This document shows, one piece after another, positions 6,405-11,453 of a DNA stretch of 11,453 nt; the first letter of the stretch is position 1, and each line of letters begins with the position of its first letter. This stretch comes from Pseudomonadota bacterium. Its GTDB lineage: Bacteria > Pseudomonadota > Alphaproteobacteria > Rhizobiales > Devosiaceae. Where the stretch lies: NCBI GenBank assembly GCA_023387585.1, contig JAEWHZ010000146.1, positions 1-11,453 on the forward strand, written 5' to 3'. A program made the position numbers and the translations under genes. The notes below the pieces were generated by a model. The model worked only from the letters and a program-made list of their open reading frames with translations. It was not told the DNA's origin and searched no databases.

Positions 6405-7193
6405 CTAGAACACGAACACCGTCAGCCGGCTGCCCGAGCGGTTGACGCCGAGCACGCGGTCGACGCCGTAGCTCGTGCGCCCGAGCGCGGCGCGCACCAG
6501 ATCGTCGCCGGCCACCGCCGACTGCAGCGGGCCGACGCGGTTGCTGCCGCGCATATGGCTCACCACCTGCCTGCGCGCATCCGGGCACAGCTGCACCGGC
6601 ACGATCTCGATCGAGCTGGCGCGGTTCCAGCCGGTCATCCGGCTGCCCTCGAACAGGGCCACGGCCTGGTTCGGATTGGTGCCGACGCATTGCCCGCCGA
6701 CCATCATCCCGCCACCGCCGCCGCCCGCCGTGCCGACGATGATGCCACCCGGCCCACCCGGTCCGCCCGGGCCTCCGGGACCACCGGGGCCGCCCGGCGT
6801 ACCGGGACCCCCGATGCCGATATCGACGCCGATCGTGCTCGGCCCGCCGACATTGACATTGGCATTGGCCGTGCCGCCGAGCACGTCGACATTGGCATTC
6901 AGCAGCCCGTTGCCGCCCCCGCTCGACACATTGGCGCCGAGAATCGCGCCAATGCCGCCACCGGTGTCGCCGCCGCCACCCGAAGGCAGCACATTGGCAT
7001 CGAGGACATTGCCGCCTCCGCCGCCGAGGCCGACATTCACCGCCCCGCTGGTGCCGGCTTCTCCCGATCCAAGAGTCACGAGCGCGCCGCTATCGGACGA
7101 ACCGATGATGCCGAGCAGCGAGTCCGCATAGGCCGACGAGCCCAGAAGCGATGCCGACAGCATAGCTGCCGAGACGATTGCTGAAAAACGCAT
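6405..7193 (-). CDS. Secreted glycine-rich protein with collagen-like Gly-Gly-Pro tract
   Basis: A 262-residue protein of unrecognised function. Residues 1-23 form a Sec signal peptide (MRFSAIVSAAMLSASLLGSS then AYA, likely cut before Asp24). Residues 45-127 are Gly-rich, with recurring ANV motifs (66-68, 87-89, 100-102, 111-113) separated by Gly runs. Residues 128-150 are a collagen-like tract of Gly-X-Pro triplets, five of them GGP. A second Gly run (157-162) leads into a compact C-terminal domain (about 167-262) with Cys169 and Cys203, possibly disulfide-bonded, ending in the beta-like LTVFVF. The start is firm: AGGAGGT (7199-7205) lies 5 bases before the ATG. It is the last gene of the - strand set, 130 bp after xth, and ends at a strong terminator. 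An exported surface or periplasmic structural role is an inference. No sortase, lipobox or anchor is visible. Confidence 0.85.
   Translation of the reverse strand: MRFSAIVSAAMLSASLLGSSAYADSLLGIIGSSDSGALVTLGSGEAGTSGAVNVGLGGGGGNVLDANVLPSGGGGDTGGGIGAILGANVSSGGGNGLLNANVDVLGGTANANVNVGGPSTIGVDIGIGGPGTPGGPGGPGGPGGPGGPGGIIVGTAGGGGGGMMVGGQCVGTNPNQAVALFEGSRMTGWNRASSIEIVPVQLCPDARRQVVSHMRGSNRVGPLQSAVAGDDLVRAALGRTSYGVDRVLGVNRSGSRLTVFVF
6744..6812 (-). repeat. Collagen-like triplet-repeat tract within the glycine-rich gene
   Basis: Encodes residues 128-150: GGP, GTP, then five GGP units and a final GG. The five GGP units are written GGC GGC CCC, GGT GGT CCC, GGA GGC CCG, GGC GGA CCG and GGT GGG CCG. No two are identical, and all four glycine codons occur in the tract. 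The repeat is therefore one at the protein level, not a fresh DNA slippage product. Confidence 0.9.
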
Positions 7194-7262
7194 ATCCTAC
7201 CTCCTCATTGATCTCGGAAGCAGAATAACGCGGCCCGCCAGCAAGTTGCGAAAGATGGACCG

Positions 7263-7280
7263 CAGGGCTATCCAACCCTG
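7263..7280. other. Small inverted repeat in the leader region of the glycine-rich gene
   Basis: CAGGG (7263-7267) is repeated inverted as CCCTG (7276-7280) with an 8-base spacer. It lies between the xth stop (7324) and the glycine-rich gene start (7193). It has no T-run on either side, so it is a poor terminator. It could be an operator or a leader hairpin. The rest of the 130-bp gap shows no convincing promoter boxes. Confidence 0.25.
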
Positions 7281-7323
7281 AATCATCTGTTTCGGCTTTT
7301 CGTAAAATGCGGCCTGCCCGCCC

Positions 7324-8130
7324 TCACACCGCGAAGCGCGCGATCACCGGCACGTGGTCCGAGGGCTTGTCGGTCCAGCCGCGCGCCGGCTTGATGATCT
7401 CGGCGCCGACGCAGCGCTCGGCGATGTCGGCGGTGGCCCAGATATGGTCGAGCCGCCTGCCGCGGTCGGACTTCTCCCAGTCGCGCCCGCGATAGCTCCA
7501 CCACGAATAGAGCTTTTGTTCATGCGGGATGTGCTGGCGCACCAGGTCTCGCCAGCCATGCCCGCCATTGAGCAGCGCGTCGAGCGCCATGGTCTCCACC
7601 GGGGTGTGGCTCACCACCTTGAGCAGCTGCTTGTGGCTCCACACGTCATTCTCGTGCGGGGCGACGTTGAAATCGCCGGCGATCAGCTGCCCGCGCGCGA
7701 ATTGCGGCTCGGTGAACCAGTGCGTCAGCTCCTCGAGAAAGCCCAGCTTGTGCTTGAATTTCGGGTTGATCTCCGGGTCCGGCTCGTCGCCCCCGGCCGG
7801 AATGTAGAAATTATGGAGGCTAATGGGGCCGAAGCCGAGATCGGTCAGCGCCGACACGTGCCGCGAATCGGGGATCTCGCAGAACACCCGGCTCGAAATA
7901 TCGGCCAGCGGGAATTTCGAGACGATGGCGACCCCGTGATAGCCCTTCTGCCCATGCACCGCCTGATGGGGATACCCCGCCTCTTCGAAGGCTTTTGCGG
8001 GAAACTGGTCGGTGGTGCACTTGATCTCCTGCAGCATCAGCACGTCGGGCGCGAAACGCTGGATGAAGTCGAGCACCAGCCCGATCCGCAGCCGCACCGA
8101 ATTGATGTTCCAGGTCACCACGCTCGCCAT
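7324..8130 (-). CDS. xth: Exodeoxyribonuclease III (AP endonuclease)
   Basis: A Mg2+-dependent exonuclease III-type enzyme of 268 residues, the normal length. It cuts DNA at abasic sites and removes 3'-blocking groups in base excision repair. The endonuclease/exonuclease/phosphatase fold signatures are complete: TWNINSVRLR with Asn8, LQEIKC with Glu35, NFYIPAGGDE with Tyr109, AGDFNVAP with Asp153 and Asn155, RRLDHIWAT with Asp228, and the terminal KPSDHVPV with Asp258 and His259. These correspond to the metal-binding and catalytic residues of the family. The ATG at 8130 gives the usual short leader before TWN. There is no ordinary Shine-Dalgarno; the only G-rich stretch (GGGG) lies inside the 3' arm of the terminator hairpin just upstream. 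It follows lolA in the same direction, a gene order I recall as common in Rhizobiales. Confidence 0.96.
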   Translation of the reverse strand: MASVVTWNINSVRLRIGLVLDFIQRFAPDVLMLQEIKCTTDQFPAKAFEEAGYPHQAVHGQKGYHGVAIVSKFPLADISSRVFCEIPDSRHVSALTDLGFGPISLHNFYIPAGGDEPDPEINPKFKHKLGFLEELTHWFTEPQFARGQLIAGDFNVAPHENDVWSHKQLLKVVSHTPVETMALDALLNGGHGWRDLVRQHIPHEQKLYSWWSYRGRDWEKSDRGRRLDHIWATADIAERCVGAEIIKPARGWTDKPSDHVPVIARFAV

Positions 8131-8131
8131 G

Positions 8132-8162
8132 AAAAACGCCCCGCTGATTGCTCCGCGGGGCG
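8132..8162 (-). terminator. Rho-independent terminator after lolA, abutting the xth start codon
   Basis: Read on the - strand, CGCCCCGC (8162-8155) pairs perfectly with GCGGGGCG (8144-8137) over a 10-base loop. It is followed at once by TTTTT (8136-8132). This lies about 28 bp after the lolA stop, a standard place for a terminator. One base (8131) then separates the T-run from the xth ATG (8130-8128), so lolA transcripts should mostly end before xth. Confidence 0.8.
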
Positions 8163-8168
8163 CTTATA
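8163..8168 (-). promoter_or_regulatory. Candidate -10 box of an xth promoter
   Basis: On the - strand TATAAG (within GGTTATAAG) matches the -10 consensus at five of six positions and stands out in GC-rich sequence. Transcription from it would start around 8153-8157, inside or past the first arm of the lolA terminator hairpin. The -35 is not convincing: TTACTT is 16 bases upstream. Confidence 0.3.
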
Positions 8169-8190
8169 ACCATCGGACGGCGCAAAGTAA

Positions 8191-8823
8191 CTAGCTCGAA
8201 TCCGCCGGCGTGTAGGTGGCGTCGATCGAGAAATAGGAACGCGGAATCTGCACGTTCTTTTCGACGTCGTAGAGCGAGAAGGTCAGCTCCGACCCGTTGG
8301 GCTCCACCAGCGTCCACTGCGCCAGGTCGAGCGTCGAGGTGTCGAAGATCAGCGACACGCTCACCGTGCCCGCCGGGCTCTCATCCGACAGCGTCGCCGT
8401 CAGATAGCCGTCGGACGAGGTCACCGATTGCAGATTGGCCTGGAACAGATCGATCCGGTCGCCGAGGAACTGCCTGAGCGGGATCGAATCCTGCGGATAG
8501 GCGTAATAGGTGCGCTGCTCGCGGTTGAGCACGTAAAAGCCGCGCCCCACCGACACGATCTCCTCGCGGCTCGGCGGGTTGTAGCGGAACCGCACCTTGT
8601 CGGGCCGCTCGAGAAAGAACGTGCCTTCGGTGCGCCCGCCCTGGGTGTCGATCTGCAGGAAGCGACCGGCCATGGAGCGGATCTGGGTATTGTGCTCGCC
8701 TATGGCGCGGATCAGCTGCTCTTCCTCGGGCGTCAGCGCGCGGTCGAGCGCGAAGCCTTTCGAGGCCAGCGGCAGCATCATCAGCGCCGACGCACCGGCT
8801 GCGAGGAATTGGCGGCGAATCAT
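8191..8823 (-). CDS. lolA: LolA-type outer-membrane lipoprotein carrier protein
   Basis: A 210-residue periplasmic protein of the LolA family (PF03548), which carries lipoproteins from the LolCDE transporter to the outer membrane. Family features include FLQIDTQGGRTEGTFFLERPDKVRFRY-type strands (residues 55-81, with the RPDKVRFRY block at 73-81), REQRTYYAYP (101-110) and the closing strand SYFSID. The N-terminus MIRRQFLAAG followed by a hydrophobic stretch and KGFA (cut near residue 25) is a signal peptide with a twin-arginine-like RRxFL motif. I chose the ATG at 8823 because AGGAGG (8833-8838) lies 9 bases upstream. The longer frame from GTG at 8850 would translate that Shine-Dalgarno as Arg-Arg codons. 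The gene lies 105 bp after ftsK on the same strand, and a terminator separates it from xth. Confidence 0.88.
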   Translation of the reverse strand: MIRRQFLAAGASALMMLPLASKGFALDRALTPEEEQLIRAIGEHNTQIRSMAGRFLQIDTQGGRTEGTFFLERPDKVRFRYNPPSREEIVSVGRGFYVLNREQRTYYAYPQDSIPLRQFLGDRIDLFQANLQSVTSSDGYLTATLSDESPAGTVSVSLIFDTSTLDLAQWTLVEPNGSELTFSLYDVEKNVQIPRSYFSIDATYTPADSS

Positions 8824-8832
8824 TCTTCTCGT

Positions 8833-8838
8833 CCTCCT
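8833..8838 (-). promoter_or_regulatory. Shine-Dalgarno that fixes the lolA start
   Basis: AGGAGG on the - strand, 9 bases before the ATG at 8823-8821. It argues against the in-frame GTG 27 bases further upstream (8850). Confidence 0.75.
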
Positions 8839-8907
8839 GCCGGACCACACTAACCCGGCCCGATCGTGCAGATCACGCCTGACAATTGCGGCGACAGCGC
8901 GAAGGTT

Positions 8908-8926
8908 CCGTTCAGCCGCCGTTCAG
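8908..8926 (-). promoter_or_regulatory. Tandem 8-bp direct repeat upstream of lolA
   Basis: On the - strand CTGAACGG-CGG-CTGAACGG: two identical 8-mers with an 11-bp period, three bases past the ftsK stop and about 85 bp before lolA. An 11-bp period places both copies on one face of the helix, as in sites for OmpR/PhoB-type regulators. A TTGTCA resembling a -35 lies downstream (8885-8880), but no -10 at proper spacing is evident. The regulatory role is an inference. Confidence 0.35.
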
Positions 8927-8928
8927 GA

Positions 8929-11453
8929 TCAGTACCCGTCCGCGTTGTCGCCCACCAGGATCTCGCGCTTGCCGGCATGGTTGGCCGGCGAGATCACGCC
9001 CTCCTGCTCCATGCGCTCGATCAGCGTCGCCGCCTTGTTGTAGCCGATGGCGAGCCGGCGCTGGATGTAGCTGGTCGAGGCCTTCTTGTCGGTCAAAACG
9101 ATGTGCACGGCCTTGTCGTAGAGCTCGTCGCCCGAGCCGGCATAATCGTCGCCGAGCATGTCCGGCGTGATCTCGCCGTCTTCCTCCTCGGTGATCGAAT
9201 CGAGATATTCCGGCGTGCCCTGGCTCTTGAGGTGGCTCACCACCGATTCCACCTCGCCGTCCGACACGAAGGGCCCGTGCAGGCGCTTTATGCGGCCGCC
9301 GCCGGCCATGTACAGCATGTCGCCATTGCCCAGCAGCTGCTCTGCGCCCTGCTCGCCCAGAATGGTGCGGCTGTCGATCTTGGACGTCACCATGAACGAG
9401 ATGCGGGTCGGGAAATTGGCCTTGATGGTGCCGGTGATGACGTCGACCGAGGGGCGCTGGGTGGCGGTGATCATGTGGATACCCGCCGCGCGCGCCATCT
9501 GCGCCAGGCGCTGGATGGCGCCCTCGATGTCCTTGCCGGCCACCATCATCAGATCGGCCATCTCGTCGACGATGACGACGATATAGGGCAGCGGCTCGAG
9601 ATCGAATTCTTCCGATTCGAAGATCGCCTCGCCCGTCTCGCGGTCGAATCCGGTCTGCACCGTGCGCGTCAGCTTCTCGCCGCGCGCCTGCGCCTCGCCG
9701 ACGCGCTGGTTGAAGCCGTCGATGTTGCGTACGCCGATCTTACTCATCTTGCGGTAGCGGTCCTCCATCTCGCGCACCGCCCATTTGAGCGCCACCACGG
9801 CCTTGGAGGGATCGGTGACCACGGGGGTCAAGAGGTGCGGAATGCCGTCATAGATCGACAATTCCAGCATCTTGGGGTCGATCATGATCAGCCGGCACTG
9901 CTCGGGCGTCATCTGGTAGAGCAGCGAGAGGATGAAGGTGTTGATGCCCACCGACTTGCCCGAGCCGGTGGTGCCGGCGATCAGCAGGTGCGGCATGCGC
10001 GCGAGATCGGCGATCACCGGCTCGCCGCCTATGGTCTTGCCCAGGCAGATCGGCAGCTTGCCCTTCATCTTCTCGAAATCGGCCGAGCCGAGCATTTCGC
10101 GCAGATAGACGGTCTCGCGCTGCTTGTTGGGCAGCTCGATGCCGATGGCGTTGCGCCCCGGCACCACGGCGACGCGCGCCGAATGGGCGCTCATCGAGCG
10201 GGCGATGTCGTCGGCCAGCGAGATCACGCGGCTCGACTTGATGCCGGGCGCCGGCTCGAGCTCGAACAGGGTGACGACCGGGCCGGGCCGCACGTTGATG
10301 ATGTCGCCCTTGACGCCGAAATCCTCCAAGACGCCTTCGAGCTTGCGGGCCATGGCCTCGAGATGCTCGGGCCTGTGCTCCTCGATCTGGGCGGCATGGC
10401 GCGCCTCGGACAGCAGCGACAGCGCCGGCAGCTCGAAGCCGGCATCGAAGTTTTCGTCGAGCGGTAGCACCGGCTGCGCCTCGCGGGTCACCCGCGCCCC
10501 CGGCACCGGGCGCTGCGCCGGCGCCGCGACCCGCTGGGCGAGGAAGCGCGAATCCCCGATCCGCGTGCCGTCCGCCCGCACCTCGACCGCGCGCGGCGCG
10601 GCGCGCTGCGGCTGGGCGTGCACCGGCGCCGTCTGGTTCAGCGGTGTCGCCGGATCGGGCGCGAAGGGCGGCTCGTCCTCATAGTCGTCATAGGAGTCTT
10701 CGGGATAATCGGCCTCGATGGCATGCGGATGCGCCTCGGGCAGCGCCACCCGCGAAGGTGCCGCATAGATCTCGTCGTCGAAGCCGGGCTCGCGGGTCGA
10801 AATCCCGAACCCCGGCTCGCGCCGCACGGCGTCGGCCTCGAAATCCGGCTCGGGCGCCTGCTGCTTCGCCGGACGGCTTTCGGCATGGCGCGCCATGGCG
10901 CGGCGGAAGGCCGTGCGCGCCGAAAGGCCCATATGCACCAGCCCGCCAATGGCGATGTCGAGGATCGGATTGCCCTCGGAGCCGGTGTCTTCGCGCGCCG
11001 GCGCCTCGTCCCGCGCTGCGTTCCTGGCGCCGCCGCCCGTTTCGGCGACCGGCTGCGCGCTGCCGAGCCCGATGGCGTTCCAAAACAGCGCCAGCGCCGG
11101 CGCGGCGATGATGACGCCGAACAGCGCCGCCGTCACCGGCTGCGGCTCGTCGCCGGTCACGAGCCCGGCCAGCGCCGTGAACAGGCCCCCGATCAGCCCG
11201 CCGAGCCCCGTGGGCAGCGGCCAGGTCTGCGGCATGGGAACGAAGGCGAGCACGCCCGCCCCCAACACCACGGCGCCGAGCCAGCACAGCACCCGCAGCC
11301 CGAGCCGCGAGATCGCGCGCCGCCGCGCCATGGCCCAGCCCCACATGGCGAGCGGCACGATCAGGATCAGGCTGGCGAGCCCGATCAGCTGGAACAGCAG
11401 GTCGGCGATCACCGCGCCGGGAAAGCCGAGCCAGTTCTGCGGCGCCTTGGCGG
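8929..11453 (-). CDS. ftsK: DNA translocase FtsK (5' end beyond window)
   Basis: Septum-anchored dsDNA translocase that clears and aligns the chromosome terminus (dif/XerCD) at division. About 840 residues are visible. The frame is still open at the window edge and reads NWLGFPGAV before the GTG at 11412, as FtsK proteins do, so that GTG is not the start. In order: four hydrophobic segments (about 11060-11430), a long Ala/Pro/acidic linker (about 10400-11050) with an Asp/Glu/Tyr cluster and a repeated REPGF, the alpha domain (KLEGVLEDFGVKGDI onward), and the RecA-like motor with Walker A GTTGSGKS (9952-9975) and Walker B VIVDE (9562-9576). Last comes the winged-helix gamma domain (about 8932-9129; DELYDKAVHIV, SYIQRRLAIGYNKAA), which reads KOPS and contacts XerD. 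The motor appears intact. Downstream are lolA and xth on the same strand. Confidence 0.97.
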   Translation of the reverse strand, partial: AKAPQNWLGFPGAVIADLLFQLIGLASLILIVPLAMWGWAMARRRAISRLGLRVLCWLGAVVLGAGVLAFVPMPQTWPLPTGLGGLIGGLFTALAGLVTGDEPQPVTAALFGVIIAAPALALFWNAIGLGSAQPVAETGGGARNAARDEAPAREDTGSEGNPILDIAIGGLVHMGLSARTAFRRAMARHAESRPAKQQAPEPDFEADAVRREPGFGISTREPGFDDEIYAAPSRVALPEAHPHAIEADYPEDSYDDYEDEPPFAPDPATPLNQTAPVHAQPQRAAPRAVEVRADGTRIGDSRFLAQRVAAPAQRPVPGARVTREAQPVLPLDENFDAGFELPALSLLSEARHAAQIEEHRPEHLEAMARKLEGVLEDFGVKGDIINVRPGPVVTLFELEPAPGIKSSRVISLADDIARSMSAHSARVAVVPGRNAIGIELPNKQRETVYLREMLGSADFEKMKGKLPICLGKTIGGEPVIADLARMPHLLIAGTTGSGKSVGINTFILSLLYQMTPEQCRLIMIDPKMLELSIYDGIPHLLTPVVTDPSKAVVALKWAVREMEDRYRKMSKIGVRNIDGFNQRVGEAQARGEKLTRTVQTGFDRETGEAIFESEEFDLEPLPYIVVIVDEMADLMMVAGKDIEGAIQRLAQMARAAGIHMITATQRPSVDVITGTIKANFPTRISFMVTSKIDSRTILGEQGAEQLLGNGDMLYMAGGGRIKRLHGPFVSDGEVESVVSHLKSQGTPEYLDSITEEEDGEITPDMLGDDYAGSGDELYDKAVHIVLTDKKASTSYIQRRLAIGYNKAATLIERMEQEGVISPANHAGKREILVGDNADGY

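Noticed and set aside
6475..7131. Proline-rich frame opposite the glycine-rich gene
   Set aside because: Gly codons read in reverse give Pro. The - strand frame has a signal peptide, an ideal Shine-Dalgarno and a terminator; this one has none of these.
8824..8850. Longer lolA start at GTG 8850
   Set aside because: It would translate the AGGAGG Shine-Dalgarno and put extra charged residues before the signal peptide.
8866..10467. 533-codon open frame antisense to ftsK
   Set aside because: Composed of His/Asp/Ala/Arg-rich sequence with no domain; the ftsK motor with intact Walker motifs lies on the other strand.

Overview
The window is about 11.4 kb of high-GC, densely coding chromosome from an alphaproteobacterium. 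Protein style and gene order (heparinase-family gene then purH; ftsK then a lolA-type gene then xth) suggest Hyphomicrobiales, and I would guess a Devosia-like lineage. That placement comes from recollection of families, not from a search. Most of the window is housekeeping. The less ordinary parts are a secreted glycine-rich protein, a toxin-antitoxin pair and several intergenic signals.

The left half (1-6332) is all on the + strand. It holds the 3' end of a heparinase II/III family gene, purH (last two steps to IMP), a Phd/YefM-PIN toxin-antitoxin pair behind an AT-rich palindromic operator, a 252-bp intergenic stretch with an inverted-repeat element, a Wzx/MOP-type flippase, leuC (isopropylmalate isomerase large subunit), and a small HExxHxxGxxD metalloprotease whose GTG start overlaps the leuC stop.

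The right half (6405-11453) is all on the - strand and converges on the left half at a strong hairpin terminator (6347-6379). Read in its own direction it runs ftsK (5' end outside the window), a LolA-type lipoprotein carrier with a twin-arginine-like signal, xth (exonuclease III), then the secreted glycine-rich protein with a collagen-like Gly-Gly-Pro tract. A second hairpin-plus-T-run terminator lies between lolA and xth and ends one base before the xth start codon. An AT-rich -10-like box beside it suggests that xth has its own promoter inside the terminator region.

I see no CRISPR array, tRNA, rRNA, insertion sequence or prophage. The best candidates for something undescribed are the collagen-like secreted protein (6405-7193) and the terminator/start-codon arrangement at xth (8131-8168).
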